Positions 1-10,059 are shown, counted from the first letter of the stretch. The stretch is 64,000 nucleotides of DNA from Iningainema tapete BLCC-T55 (GCF_014698965.1 NZ_JACXAE010000034.1:77784-141783), one strand, 5' to 3'. Notes: generated from the sequence alone by a model not told the origin. A program made the numbers and translations.

Positions 1-10
1 AACAGCACAT

Positions 11-616
11 TTACTGAACATCAATTATACAAGCACCAGTATATTTTTTGGAAGAACGACAAGTTTTGATAATTGCCGCATTCTTAATATATATATCCCG
101 CGCTGATTTGCCCTCAGGAGATTTTAACCATTGAAGCAGCTTCCTATCCTGCTCAGTTATCGGGGGTATAGGGGGAACCTTATTAGCATTACTAGTAACA
201 TAGGTCCTGGCAACTGTTATATAAGTAAACACACCTAAAAAAGTTCCTAATGCTAACACACCCCCTAGTAGTGCACCTAATTGCGCTAGCTTCCAATTAC
301 CAATGGGAGAAGAACTAACCGTGGCAGAACGCTTGCTAATCAACTCTTGAGCAGCTTTAGCGATCGCAGTCTTTTGTTGCTGCAACGCCACATCAGCAGC
401 ATTATCCAACTTATTATCTATCATGTTAGTCCAGCCTACTACTACCGACTTTAGCTTGTCAGGCAAAGCCTGTAGAAGAGCTTGTGTTTGCCCTATTTCT
501 GCGTACAAGTTAAATAAAGGATCTTCTTGGTTTATACCCGATTGAGTTATCCAGTCAGCAATTTGTTTTCTTTCTTCTTCAGTACGCTGTTGGAGTGCCG
601 CTCGTACATCTACCAT
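11..616 (-). CDS. Small membrane-anchored protein, DUF6753-like
   Basis: This 201-residue protein starts at an ATG at 616. An acidic, probably helical N-terminal half (residues 1-95) precedes one clear hydrophobic segment at about residues 111-136 and a short C-terminal domain holding two cysteines (in KTCRSS and GACIID). The organisation resembles a family of cyanobacterial plasmid proteins (DUF6753 type) of unknown function; I assign the family from memory of its N-terminal pattern and am not certain. It is the last gene of a run of minus-strand genes containing two ParA-like ATPases, 25 bp downstream of the second, which suggests co-transcription with the partition block. A role in anchoring or partition is only inference. 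Confidence 0.6.
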   Translation of the reverse strand: MVDVRAALQQRTEEERKQIADWITQSGINQEDPLFNLYAEIGQTQALLQALPDKLKSVVVGWTNMIDNKLDNAADVALQQQKTAIAKAAQELISKRSATVSSSPIGNWKLAQLGALLGGVLALGTFLGVFTYITVARTYVTSNANKVPPIPPITEQDRKLLQWLKSPEGKSARDIYIKNAAIIKTCRSSKKYTGACIIDVQ

Positions 617-641
617 AATTTAATACCTATACTTTAGTAGT

Positions 642-1397
642 TTAAAAAACTTTTTGTTCGGGTGATAGCTCCACGCGACTCATAGTCAACCCTAAATAAC
701 TAGCAGCCGTTTCATTAGTAGAAACAAGGGAGTGAAAATTATTCATCCAGTTAAATATAATTGAACGGTAAATAACATTAATATAAGAAATTGGTTTAAT
801 AGCTTCACTATAAGGTAATTTACTATCTTCTAATGCTTGATAAATATTATCGCTTAGTTTACCTAAAACTAACTCTATTCCCTTAAGAGCATTAATTTCC
901 TTCTGTACTTCCCAGCCGTCATAATACTTAAAATTTTTACCGAAATAGTAATTTTTTAAAACAACGTAATCCGCTTGATTGCCAAAATACTGATACAAAT
1001 CTCGTAAATATTCAACACAATCCTTTCGATTTGACAAGGGATGTAAAAAAGTAACACGATACCCCAAAGTATTTAAATTTTCTAAGAAAAACACACTTTT
1101 TTCAAAGACCTTGAATTCGGGAAAATTTTGCCCAGGCATATCAGTTAAAAGAACATCTGTTGTGTTACAGAATATTTCCAAGTCTACCAACAATTGATCT
1201 GAATCTCCTTGGGAAAAACCTAAATAACAAATCTTCAAGTTTTTTTGTGCATAAATATCCAATTTGTTACGATGACCATGATAATAAACTCGCATATTTA
1301 AATTGTACTTGAGATACAATTCAACCAATAATCTAGAAGTTGTAGATTTACCAACACGAGCATCACCAATTGTAATTACAACTCGCTTTCTAAGCAT
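642..1397 (-). CDS. ParA-like P-loop protein with degenerate Walker A
   Basis: This 251-residue P-loop protein has its Walker A at residues 11-19 (GDARVGKST), followed by a Walker B-like strand and LLTDMPG at about residues 83-90. It is clearly related to the neighbouring 1671-2567 gene: the order of motifs, the segment DYVVLKNYYFG (DYVVVKNLFHG in the neighbour) and the length agree. The deviant-Walker lysine of true ParA/MinD proteins (KGGxGKS/T) is missing and the loop is one residue shorter. It may therefore bind nucleotide without the usual ParA dimer chemistry. There is no good Shine-Dalgarno sequence before the ATG. The likely role is an accessory partition or regulatory ATPase, by inference. 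Confidence 0.7.
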   Translation of the reverse strand: MLRKRVVITIGDARVGKSTTSRLLVELYLKYNLNMRVYYHGHRNKLDIYAQKNLKICYLGFSQGDSDQLLVDLEIFCNTTDVLLTDMPGQNFPEFKVFEKSVFFLENLNTLGYRVTFLHPLSNRKDCVEYLRDLYQYFGNQADYVVLKNYYFGKNFKYYDGWEVQKEINALKGIELVLGKLSDNIYQALEDSKLPYSEAIKPISYINVIYRSIIFNWMNNFHSLVSTNETAASYLGLTMSRVELSPEQKVF

Positions 1398-1670
1398 AAT
1401 TTATTTAATTACAGCAGTCCTATTTAGCTGAGAACATATCGTTTGTTCCGTTAACAGTTAATAGTTAACAGTCAACAAGAGCCAGCGCGAATGAGGGTGT
1501 TCCCACTCTCACGGTGTATGGAGCAGCGTTGCAGGTGGGAAACCCGCGCTCTTGAGCAAAGTCTGCCGGGGGGATACTCCAGGTGGCTCGCTTTGCGACT
1601 GCACCAAGGCGAACGCGGAGTTCCGCGCTTGAGAAGGGCGTTCAGCAGTCAGCGGTCAAAACAGTTATGT
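1398..1670. other. Intergenic GC-rich repeat-like stretch
   Basis: Between the two ParA-like genes. It opens with short tandem repeats of the GTTAACAGT type (1447-1476), common in Nostocales, followed by a GC-rich segment with short internal inverted repeats (for example around 1610-1635). A 64-codon plus-strand reading frame here shows no protein character, so I do not call it a gene. There is no clear terminator. Confidence 0.4.
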
Positions 1671-2567
1671 TTACGAATTATTTAGAATCTCTATAGTAGA
1701 TTTTTCTAGTTCTTGTACTTCTTGTACTTCATTTGCATCTAGTGGTGGTTTATCAAGGGCTAAAAGGTTAGCTGCTGGTTTTATACGTTTTTCAAAATCT
1801 TCGCTCCAAGATTTAACTCTTCCCCTAAAAACAATATTTGTTTTAGGATGGGTATACACATCACTAAAAGCCAAACTATAGCGATCCATAAAATCATATG
1901 GCTTGTAAAATAGATCGGGCATAGTAATTTCAACCAATCCTTCAGAAAGCATTTTTTTACGTAAAGACCAATCATCATAACGTTCAAAGCTTTTTTCATC
2001 GCCATGAAATAGATTTTTGACTACCACATAATCAACTTGCTTTTTACACAATTTGTACAGTTTTTCTAAAACATTAACAGAGTCAAGTACACGACTAATG
2101 ACAGATACCATTGTCGCCCGATAATTCAAATCAGCCAGCACTTCAAAAAATGCTATTTCTTTGAAAAAATTCTCCATGAACTCACCTGATTGAGCTGGCA
2201 AGTCTAAAAGGACAATTGGAAAAGGATTAGACTCTAAATCAGTTAAGAGTAGATCGGTTCCGCCGCGTGTAAAAATATCTAAAAACCGAACTCTACCCTC
2301 ATATGAGGTCTTAAAGTAACGATTTAATTGAGGATTCCTCTTATCGGCATCATAAGCAATGCAGGGAAGATTTTTATTAAGGTATAGCTGTAACAATCCC
2401 CTAGAAAATGTACTTTTACCTACCCCACCCTTATCACCAGTAATAATTACCAATCGATTCTGAAAAGTGCTATCATGATTATTTTGATTGTCTGGATTAT
2501 TATTTGTATTATTTGCCTCAGACATTTTTTTATTCCTTTTATCAGTTTTGTTTCTACTAACAGACAT
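1671..2567 (-). CDS. ParA-type partition ATPase
   Basis: This ParA/MinD-superfamily ATPase has a full deviant Walker A, GDKGGVGKST (about residues 45-54), and a Walker B-like LLDLPAQ. I choose the ATG at 2567 because GAGGAT sits 4-5 nt upstream; the frame could begin 12 nt earlier at a TTG, and a further ATG at 2525 also has an AAGGAAT. That gives 298 residues. The N-terminal 35 residues are Asn- and Lys-rich and probably disordered. Together with the ParB-domain gene (8518-9693) and the replication gene it forms the plasmid maintenance block, so its inferred role is DNA segregation by an ATP-driven gradient. The downstream paralogue at 642-1397 has lost the signature lysine. Confidence 0.82.
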   Translation of the reverse strand: MSVSRNKTDKRNKKMSEANNTNNNPDNQNNHDSTFQNRLVIITGDKGGVGKSTFSRGLLQLYLNKNLPCIAYDADKRNPQLNRYFKTSYEGRVRFLDIFTRGGTDLLLTDLESNPFPIVLLDLPAQSGEFMENFFKEIAFFEVLADLNYRATMVSVISRVLDSVNVLEKLYKLCKKQVDYVVVKNLFHGDEKSFERYDDWSLRKKMLSEGLVEITMPDLFYKPYDFMDRYSLAFSDVYTHPKTNIVFRGRVKSWSEDFEKRIKPAANLLALDKPPLDANEVQEVQELEKSTIEILNNS

Positions 2568-2623
2568 AACTATCCTCAAAAAAGCCAGATAAGAACTTTG
2601 GTTTTATGTTAGTTGTTTATAAG

Positions 2624-3607
2624 TTAAACTAACACAAGTATTTTATTTGCCAATTTCATTAACCAAGTAAGATAAGCTAATTTCAAATTAAGAACTGCTT
2701 GAAGATCAAAAATTTGATGTACACCACACAACTCTAAAGCTTGTAAAAAAATCCCTCCTTTTAGGACATTACAAATAGAAAATGGTAAAGCTTTGGCTGA
2801 ATAATGAAAAACTATCGTTACATCGAGTTCCTGAGCTAAAAGCAAATCATTAGCATTACTTACGAAGGATTGATACAAATCGTAATATGAGATATTTTCA
2901 TTTTCCATAATTAGTTGACAACAGCTTAAATAACATTTACGCGATAATTGATTGAGCAAATTAACTTCAACAGTTGCCGTCAATTGCGGTATGTCAACTT
3001 TTTTATACAAAAAATTCAAATAAGTAGTTTGTGTAATCGACTTATCAGAGTTACTGCTTAAATTTGTATTATCAGAATACATCTTAATAGCTGGTAATAA
3101 CATAGGCGGTGCGCTAAAAAATGAAAACTCAGACTGCAAATACATTGTAGAAAGCGCATCAAGCTGAGTATTATTAACTGAATTAAACCAGTGTAAAGAA
3201 TTAAGCTTAGTTACTACTAATTCTAAGCCCGATGAATGTGTAGCAGACTTTGATTTAACTATATTACACTTTTGTCTATCACCAAACTTCTTAGCAATAT
3301 CCTTACGCAACCAGCGAACAAATTCACGTTGACGCTGATAAGCAAATATATTAAAAACATACTTAAGAGCCAACCAGCATAAAGTATCAACTTCCCGTAT
3401 TTCATTATTTTCAGATTGTACATATCGCCTTCGCTGAAGTTTTGGGGGCAACTCTGCAATATAGGTAGCTATATCTGAAACACTTGCCACAGGACAAACA
3501 AGCACGAATATGTCTTCTGCAAAAAACTCAACTCCAGTATCAATGTTCAGCAGCCTAATTGAGTTTTGCTCAAATTTAACTACCTGCAACGACCATAAAT
3601 TATCCAT
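2624..3607 (-). CDS. Hypothetical protein in plasmid partition block
   Basis: I do not recognise this 327-residue protein. It has no signal peptide, no convincing membrane segment and no motif I can name. The N-terminal 120 residues are mixed alpha/beta with a basic stretch (KLQRRRY, then YQRQREFVRWLRKDIAKK) that could contact nucleic acid; the C-terminal half is Leu/Asn-rich. It is the first gene of the minus-strand run that continues into both ParA-like genes (57 bp gap to the next start), so co-transcription with the partition ATPases is likely. Function unknown. Confidence 0.55.
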   Translation of the reverse strand: MDNLWSLQVVKFEQNSIRLLNIDTGVEFFAEDIFVLVCPVASVSDIATYIAELPPKLQRRRYVQSENNEIREVDTLCWLALKYVFNIFAYQRQREFVRWLRKDIAKKFGDRQKCNIVKSKSATHSSGLELVVTKLNSLHWFNSVNNTQLDALSTMYLQSEFSFFSAPPMLLPAIKMYSDNTNLSSNSDKSITQTTYLNFLYKKVDIPQLTATVEVNLLNQLSRKCYLSCCQLIMENENISYYDLYQSFVSNANDLLLAQELDVTIVFHYSAKALPFSICNVLKGGIFLQALELCGVHQIFDLQAVLNLKLAYLTWLMKLANKILVLV

Positions 3608-3865
3608 CTTTTAATCATTAGTGCATTTGGTTTTATTAGAATCAATCTCCAGTATGCACAACTAGACAAGATATGAAAACTAACAAAATTCTGATTAAAT
3701 TAATAACTCAAGTTATATTTCTAAAGCAAGATAGTTCTTCAAGTTATTTACCACCTCTTGAAAACTATCTGAAGTTGAGACTAAAAGGATCGGAGCATTA
3801 ACAAAGTATACGGGAGCTTGACATTTCAAAATCATGCGAACATTCATAAATAGAAATTGGTGTAC

Positions 3866-3893
3866 GCCAGTGTTCGCGCACTGGCTTTTATTT
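3866..3893 (+). terminator. Rho-independent terminator-like hairpin
   Basis: GCCAGTG (3866-3872) pairs with CACTGGC (3879-3885) around TTCGCG and is followed by TTTTATTTT. A TTGACA hexamer lies about 45 bp upstream, so a very short plus-strand transcript (possible small RNA) between the two is conceivable but unproven. Confidence 0.5.
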
Positions 3894-4579
3894 TAAGTAA
3901 TCAACAACAAAAGACATAACTACAAATATTGCCCCAAAGAAAATGACAGCCATCTAGAAAAAATACACGTATGCCAGTTGCTATTTCGTGTTGCCATTTC
4001 ACAAATAACAAATAAGTTTATAATCTCTTGTTTTTTTTGCTGTAAACGCTTTATGTATTAATTTAGTTAAAAAATATATAAATACAAAACTAATAATTTT
4101 AAGCCATAAATGGTTGTGTTTTAAAATGTCAATTTGTACAGAGCTTGTAAATTTTAGATAATGAGATATTAAGTGAAAAAGGATGAAGTTCTTAGTTGGC
4201 TGTCACACATTTAATAACGCTACATCTTGTCAACTAGTATAAAAATTAGTCTTCCCCCATCTCCGCTTTTCCCAACTGTCAGTTGTATGGCAGAAGCCTT
4301 CCTAAAGGGAACTCGACAAGTTCATCTCAACAGACAGTTGCACACCAGTTGCAAGAGTTGAGGGCATTGCCTAAAACCAGTCAACGTGAGAGCGAGCTAA
4401 CTCTCCCACATGGTTAGCACTCCGCAACGCAGTGGTTCCACTTAACAGGTGCGCCGCCCTACAAGTGCATCTACAAATTGAGCCACAATTCGTGCGGAAG
4501 TTCCCAACAATTTGTGGGAAGTGGCTAGGGAAAACTGCCCAGAGCAACGTCTTCCCCCAATACAGTTCGGAACGCTTTA

Positions 4580-4710
4580 GGAAGATGAGGATGATGGGGA
4601 AGATGAGGAAGGTGGGGAGGATGGGGAAGTTATTTTATGCAACTCCGACATCTCCCTCATCTCCCATTACTCCCTCATCTCCCATTACTCCCTTATCTCT
4701 CATAAGGGAG
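4580..4710. repeat. Polypurine then polypyrimidine low-complexity tract
   Basis: A GA-rich stretch (GATGAGGATGATGGGGAAG and similar, about 4585-4630) is followed by a CT-rich stretch containing two tandem copies of CCTCATCTCCCATTACT (about 4663-4705). The two halves are partly complementary and could fold into a long imperfect hairpin. Similar tracts are frequent between genes in Nostocales. Confidence 0.55.
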
Positions 4711-4895
4711 GCAGAAACAGAGAATTTAACTTTATAAAGTTTGGTAGGAAATTTTCAGTTCTCATCCTAACTGCTGGGTTAAAAATACCGTACTATAGCT
4801 AAATTTTGAGTTAATATGCAATCCGTATTGCCAGATTCTACCAATAGGTTGCATCTGAAAAAATAAGCTCAGACTGAGTACGATTAGCGATTGAT

Positions 4896-7800
4896 TTAAG
4901 AACTATCTAATAAAGAAGTAAACTGCTCAATTATCCACGCCATACCCGTAATAATATGCGCGATGATACTAAAGGCGTGTTGTAACAATTGCGATTGCCT
5001 CTGGGGCAGCAGCAGAGCCGATCGCACATTAAATGCAACGTGCTGGAGTATCACAAAGAAGCAATTACTAACGGTAGAGGCTGTCTGGACTAAGTTAACA
5101 ACAGGTAAAAGCGGTGTTCCTTGAGCTACCAAGGGTAAGTACACTAGGGCAACCCAAGCTTGATCGTCATCAACGTCTGGAATAGAATTTGACTCCAGCA
5201 ATGAAGCGAGTATGGATGCTACCGCTCCAAGCAGTTTAGCCCATCCTCCGATAATTATCCCAGCAGCAATCTGGCTTACCCGAGGCTGTTTGATTACCTT
5301 CTCTTTCGGTAACACCGCCGCAATTTCATCAACGACATCCTGCTGCGTCGGTTTTTCATTCCCCGATAATATATGTTTGCCAATCGCCTTGATTAAAGCA
5401 AATTTGGTTTGTTCACAACAGGGGGCAGCCCGCCAATCTATATCAATTGCCCGCACCCTTTGAAACTTGCACCCTGGTAATTCCTCTTGCAGGAACCCCA
5501 CATCAAAATCCCCAACAAAGTAATATATTAATTTCTCTTTGGGACGTAGGTGCGATCGTAAACGACCGACTTCTTGGAGAATTTCAGCACTAACTAAACC
5601 ATCAACAAATTCTTGGAAGTCGATGTCAGGGAACTTTGCCGCCGCCAGGTTTTCTTCTCTTAAGGGGGATTCCTCAACTGATATATCCGGCACGACACCA
5701 GTCAATACTTGGTACTCGGCTGCCAACGAACCAATATTTGGGTATGGTATGCCAAACGAAGCAACAGCAGTCGCACCCGCAAAACGGTTAACTCCCCTAC
5801 CATCCCGAAAGTGATATCCATCACCCGGTTGAGCGTAGCTCTTGCGTTCGATAAATGCTACGGACGGTGATAACTTTTCGATTTGGGATCGCAGTGCAGC
5901 CAAACGTTGGTGCATCGACTCGCGGCGATCGCGTCCCAAAACACCCATGTCGGTGATTTGCACCACCGTTAAATTTTCATATTGAGGAGTAACCTGCTCA
6001 ATTACAAGAACATCCTCAACTTCCACACCCAACTTGAGAGCAAGATACCGCACATCTAAGGTACCGTCTAAATAAATATTGTACCGTGCGGCTTTCGCCA
6101 CATCCCGATGACGTGTATCCTCCTGGTGAATTACCAGTACACCTTTATCAAAATGCATTGTCCCACGAAAATACCTTCCCCAAACTTCTAACAGTGGGAC
6201 TAACCAATTAAGAGGTACTACCTCAAGAGCTTGTTTAATCTCAAGATTCGCAGTAGAGCGCAATAGTTTATTTATTCGCCTACTCGTAGCACGTTCTGCT
6301 TTGGTACCAACACTCGCATCTACACTATCCGCACCTTGGGCTAAAAACTCCAAGTTGGGGGAAAGTTTGACTACCAATTGATTGATAATATCAGTTAAAT
6401 TATCTGGTGGCTTACCCAGTAGTTGGCGAATAGTAGTATCGTTATAGCCATAACGAGTAGGCTCTGGTAGGGGAGTATCACTCTTAGATACAGAACCTTG
6501 ACCGTAAGTATCACCCCACAACAAAAAGCGCAACAGCTCAAAAATTGTTTTCAATTTCTCATACAAGGATGGCGCTACTAGGGATAATTCCCCCACCGTT
6601 TGATTAAAATCGCTTATGGTAACTTCGATTTTGTCTTTGCATCGCATTATCTGTGAAGCCTCATCCCAAAAAATTCCACAATCAGAAAATTGATAATCAA
6701 CTGGATCGGGAAGGCTATCTGGATGGGCCCTAACTTGGGGGTATTGAAGGACAGAATGTCGTTGAAAGCGATAACCAAATCCAGATCCAGTACTGTGACA
6801 ACAGGCATTATGAAGATGGCAGCTAAGACAAATCGGGTTGGATGATTCTTCAATGTGGTTAATATTTTTCGCGGCGAGCGCACGGAACGTACCCGCACGG
6901 TGACAGTTACCAGGAGTGGTAGCAAAATCTTCTTTGCTATTTGGATGAACCAAAAAAGGTTGTCCAAGGGGTGTCAGTCGAGTAGTATCACGAGCAAACC
7001 CACTATGCCGAGGGTGTAAATCAACAAAGTTAGTTTCAACTGTTAAAGTAGTCGGATTGCGATGATCGCAGGCAAGATACCACAACTGGCGACTCCCAAA
7101 TTCTTCTGGCGTCATGCTCCCGGCGGTGTGAGATTTCCCTAACCCCGGTGCTGATTTATCCAAGATATGCTGCCAGCCCAATTCGACAGCTTCTTTCCAA
7201 ATACTTACTCTTTCGTCACCCAAATAAATAATCTTAGGACAGCCCAATTTTTTATACTGTTCGGGGGTAGGTAAATCTGTTGGGGTATATACCAATATCG
7301 CCTGTGGAGCAGAACCTTGGACTCTTCGTCTCACCCGTCGCGCAAACCCGCGCCCTGGACGCAACAGACGCTTAATTTTATTTAACTGATGACGAAGATC
7401 ATCCCAAAGACGAAGGGGATTGCGCGATAAACTTTCAAACTGCGCCCAAGTGAGCAACTCGTACTCACCAGTATACTCATCGGGGTCAGCACAAGATTTA
7501 TCAAGCTGTCCGTACCAGGCAACTTGTAAAGTGTAACCCCACCGGGTAACTAACTCATAAGTACGGCGGTACTGACGCATGACATTTTTATTGGCGATCG
7601 CACCCGCATCTGCCCATAAAACCACATCTTGAGTACCACCCAACCTCTCCTTTGCAGCAGTAAGATACGAATTAAGAGTTTCAGGACTACCCGCAAAGTT
7701 ACCACCTGCCGCACCAATAGTGATTTGGTTTCGCAATTGGGCGATAATCCAAGGCTTAAGAATACCCTCGGCAAGTCCGATATATTGAGCTAGGGGATGT

Positions 7801-8513
7801 ACATCGTTAGCAGGAGTACAAAACGTAAGGGGCAATTCGCCGTTCTTCAAGTGAACAGTTGCACCCTGAGGGCGTTTACGTGTGCGCGAAGTCGCCCATA
7901 AGTACTTGGGAACATCTTTAAGTGAATCGTTATCAACTCGCAACTGCCAACCAACAATTTGTCCTTCAGGATTCCACACCGGGCATAGATATCCTGACTG
8001 GGGAGTAATTAGAGATCGCCCCCCAAGTGCAACACCCGCCAATTGGTAGGAAACTTCTTGGTCGAGTTTTTGCCATTGCTCAACTGATTTAAATAAACCG
8101 GCGGCTATCAACTCATCATTTAATCCTCGGCGTTTCAAATCCTCTCGGTGAGAAGAGCATAACTGTAGTTGGACAAGAATATCTCGAATTTGGAGATCGC
8201 GATCGCCTTCAGAAAGGCTGGCAGCATGGTGAGCTTTTTCTTGTTGCAGACGTTCAATACGCATACTCCGCCAACGTTCTGCCCACTCGCGCCTCGAAGC
8301 TTCATCTATATCTCCTAAGTCGCGCCGTACTATTCCCCACAAACCATCACGGGTAAGTTTGAGAAACTGCCAACCAGGAGGTGCTGAATATGCATCCGTC
8401 GCGGTCATGCACAACACGGTGTCAGGACTATCGCTTAAGTGACGGCAGCGCCTGCTAGTATCGCCACAAACAGGACAAGGATTATCACGAGAGGTGGGGA
8501 TGTATTTTGTCAT
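4896..8513 (-). CDS. Plasmid replication protein, CyRepA1-like (primase-helicase)
   Basis: I choose the ATG at 8513, giving 1205 residues. It follows the stop of the upstream ParB-domain gene by 4 nt and starts just before a zinc-finger-like CPVCG (Cys13, Cys16, then Cys23 and Cys35); a start at 8588 would overlap the ParB gene by 71 nt and add no conserved sequence. After the finger comes a TOPRIM/DUF3854-like region (about residues 255-315, with VVLWADAGA), then a helicase-like part with Walker A APGLGKS (about residue 455) and Walker B-like FWDEAS (about residue 617). A Cys cluster (ICLSCHLHNACC, about residues 560-575) lies between them. This order matches the cyanobacterial plasmid replication proteins called CyRepA1, here in a large form. 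It marks the replicon as a plasmid. Confidence 0.8.
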   Translation of the reverse strand: MTKYIPTSRDNPCPVCGDTSRRCRHLSDSPDTVLCMTATDAYSAPPGWQFLKLTRDGLWGIVRRDLGDIDEASRREWAERWRSMRIERLQQEKAHHAASLSEGDRDLQIRDILVQLQLCSSHREDLKRRGLNDELIAAGLFKSVEQWQKLDQEVSYQLAGVALGGRSLITPQSGYLCPVWNPEGQIVGWQLRVDNDSLKDVPKYLWATSRTRKRPQGATVHLKNGELPLTFCTPANDVHPLAQYIGLAEGILKPWIIAQLRNQITIGAAGGNFAGSPETLNSYLTAAKERLGGTQDVVLWADAGAIANKNVMRQYRRTYELVTRWGYTLQVAWYGQLDKSCADPDEYTGEYELLTWAQFESLSRNPLRLWDDLRHQLNKIKRLLRPGRGFARRVRRRVQGSAPQAILVYTPTDLPTPEQYKKLGCPKIIYLGDERVSIWKEAVELGWQHILDKSAPGLGKSHTAGSMTPEEFGSRQLWYLACDHRNPTTLTVETNFVDLHPRHSGFARDTTRLTPLGQPFLVHPNSKEDFATTPGNCHRAGTFRALAAKNINHIEESSNPICLSCHLHNACCHSTGSGFGYRFQRHSVLQYPQVRAHPDSLPDPVDYQFSDCGIFWDEASQIMRCKDKIEVTISDFNQTVGELSLVAPSLYEKLKTIFELLRFLLWGDTYGQGSVSKSDTPLPEPTRYGYNDTTIRQLLGKPPDNLTDIINQLVVKLSPNLEFLAQGADSVDASVGTKAERATSRRINKLLRSTANLEIKQALEVVPLNWLVPLLEVWGRYFRGTMHFDKGVLVIHQEDTRHRDVAKAARYNIYLDGTLDVRYLALKLGVEVEDVLVIEQVTPQYENLTVVQITDMGVLGRDRRESMHQRLAALRSQIEKLSPSVAFIERKSYAQPGDGYHFRDGRGVNRFAGATAVASFGIPYPNIGSLAAEYQVLTGVVPDISVEESPLREENLAAAKFPDIDFQEFVDGLVSAEILQEVGRLRSHLRPKEKLIYYFVGDFDVGFLQEELPGCKFQRVRAIDIDWRAAPCCEQTKFALIKAIGKHILSGNEKPTQQDVVDEIAAVLPKEKVIKQPRVSQIAAGIIIGGWAKLLGAVASILASLLESNSIPDVDDDQAWVALVYLPLVAQGTPLLPVVNLVQTASTVSNCFFVILQHVAFNVRSALLLPQRQSQLLQHAFSIIAHIITGMAWIIEQFTSLLDSS

Positions 8514-8517
8514 GATC

Positions 8518-9693
8518 TTATGCAGCAAGAAAATCCCCAGTGTTTTCATTTCTAGCTTGAATTCCAAATTCAATTTTGCGTTGGTCAATCATCTCTTCAA
8601 GCTTGCCAGTTTCCAGAAGTGTCAGATACCGCTCCTCTTCCAACGTCAAATGAGGAAAATTCAGCATTTGGGTTAGCGAGACTCGCACGGGGTAAATTGA
8701 CCCAAGTTTTTCTAATAACCGAAGTATTCGTTCTCTCTCTTGCATCGAAGGTTCCTCCTGTAATGTGGCATCAACGTTCTGAGGTCTAATACTCATAGTC
8801 TCCAAATAGTTATTTTTAAAATTCCGAAAACCAAACTCAATAAACTCGTTAGTAATTTTAATCACTCGACCAGACCTTCCTAAACCCGATCGCTGTTCCT
8901 TTTTAAATTGGTAAACCTGCCCAACTTCAAACCCTCTAAAAGGATTGCGAAATCCTTGACGGACTAAACCCAACCCGTCTCGAATCGTCGAAACCTCACC
9001 ACTTTCAATTACATCTAACACCTCACCCCGACGCTCGTAGCAAATAAACTTATACGCTGCATCGATGCTACGGTTGAGTTCCCTTTGCAACGCATTAGCG
9101 GCTTGCAATTTGCCTTCTGATGCTAATTGAGAAATAAACTCAAAAACTTTTTTACCTTTAGAATAACTACCTGTACTTATTTGCAAATTATCAGCAACAA
9201 CAGCACGTACATTTATCCGCTCTGATTCTTGAGAATTACTTGCATCTTCTGCTTTTGTCAAATTTGACAAAAGCAGAGCTTGACGAGCATAACTTGCACC
9301 TTCAATTTGACGAGCTTTTGCTTGGGGACGCAGTATGGACTCAAAATATTTACCTTCAACAAACTTCTGGAAATAAGTTTTTTCATCCCGGTGAAGATTA
9401 AGCGCGAACAACATATCAATCTCTTCTTCAGAGTCAGCATAGTCGCCAATCATTACTGGGACTTTTGGCAAATCAAGCTTTCTGGCTATCTGCAACCGAC
9501 ACTTACCAGAAAGTACAACGTTTGCTCCGGTGCGTGTCGAAACCTCAAGAGGGGTAATGATTCCCTCTCGCTTAATACTTTCTTCTAATTTATGGCGATT
9601 TTCATTCTCACCATAGATCTCTATTAGCTTATGGTGAATAACCAACTCGCCTGGGGGGAGATGTAAAATCTGCCGATTATCTAAACAAAGCAT
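8518..9693 (-). CDS. ParB N-terminal domain protein
   Basis: The N-terminal 85 residues form a ParB/sulfiredoxin-like domain: ENENRHKLEESIKREG is followed by the CTPase-type motif SGKCRLQIARKLDLP, where canonical ParB has GxHRxxA. Here His is replaced by Cys, so the classical GEHRRxRA box is degenerate. The middle (residues 95-235) is helical and may carry the DNA-binding HTH; the C-terminal 120 residues are charged. At 391 residues it is longer than minimal ParB. The downstream replication gene starts 4 nt after its stop, so the two are surely co-transcribed. Likely role: plasmid partition and/or autoregulation of the replication operon. Confidence 0.75.
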   Translation of the reverse strand: MLCLDNRQILHLPPGELVIHHKLIEIYGENENRHKLEESIKREGIITPLEVSTRTGANVVLSGKCRLQIARKLDLPKVPVMIGDYADSEEEIDMLFALNLHRDEKTYFQKFVEGKYFESILRPQAKARQIEGASYARQALLLSNLTKAEDASNSQESERINVRAVVADNLQISTGSYSKGKKVFEFISQLASEGKLQAANALQRELNRSIDAAYKFICYERRGEVLDVIESGEVSTIRDGLGLVRQGFRNPFRGFEVGQVYQFKKEQRSGLGRSGRVIKITNEFIEFGFRNFKNNYLETMSIRPQNVDATLQEEPSMQERERILRLLEKLGSIYPVRVSLTQMLNFPHLTLEEERYLTLLETGKLEEMIDQRKIEFGIQARNENTGDFLAA

Positions 9694-10059
9694 ATTTTTG
9701 CACAGGCATAATCAAAGAAATGTTTTGAACACAAATAACTCTTGCGCTGAACGAAGACTTAATCTCTCAAATGCTCAAACCCATCCATGAGAAGCATTTG
9801 AATAATTAAAGCCAAACCAAGAGCTACGAAGTCTTAAGAAAGTATTAAGTTTTTAAAATAACTCTGCCTGTTAGATAAGTACTGCAAAAATTAACAAAGT
9901 TTTGTAAAGATGCGTATATATCAATACCGATCAGGCTAAATCTATTTAAACAATTTGCTTTGTACCAATCGGGGGGTAAAAAACATCCATTAAAGGGGGA
10001 GCGTACACAAGCAGGTAAGTTCATGATATGATTGATTTAAGTTGATGTTGATTTAAATG

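Larger units (their letters stand above)
3608..4895. other. Long non-coding region beside the replication gene
   Basis: About 1.3 kb without a convincing gene. It contains a TTGACA hexamer (about 3818-3825), a terminator-like hairpin (3866-3893), a very AT-rich stretch (about 4020-4110) that could be an unwinding element, and a polypurine/polypyrimidine inverted arrangement (about 4580-4710). A 101-codon frame at 4432-4737 translates the low-complexity tract and is not a credible gene. Its position next to the replication gene makes it a candidate for the plasmid origin, but I found no iteron array. Confidence 0.45.

Noticed and set aside
4432-4737. 101-codon plus-strand frame in the long intergenic region
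   Set aside because: It translates the polypurine and polypyrimidine repeat tract (RKMRMMGKMRKVGRMGK and TSPSSPITPSS), has no ribosome-binding site and no protein-like composition.
3608-4895. Iteron-type origin
   Set aside because: The position next to the replication gene is suggestive and part is very AT-rich, but I could not find regularly spaced direct repeats.
5212-5814. Plus-strand frames opposite the replication gene
   Set aside because: They lie antisense to a long gene with clear domains; no motif or ribosome-binding site supports them.
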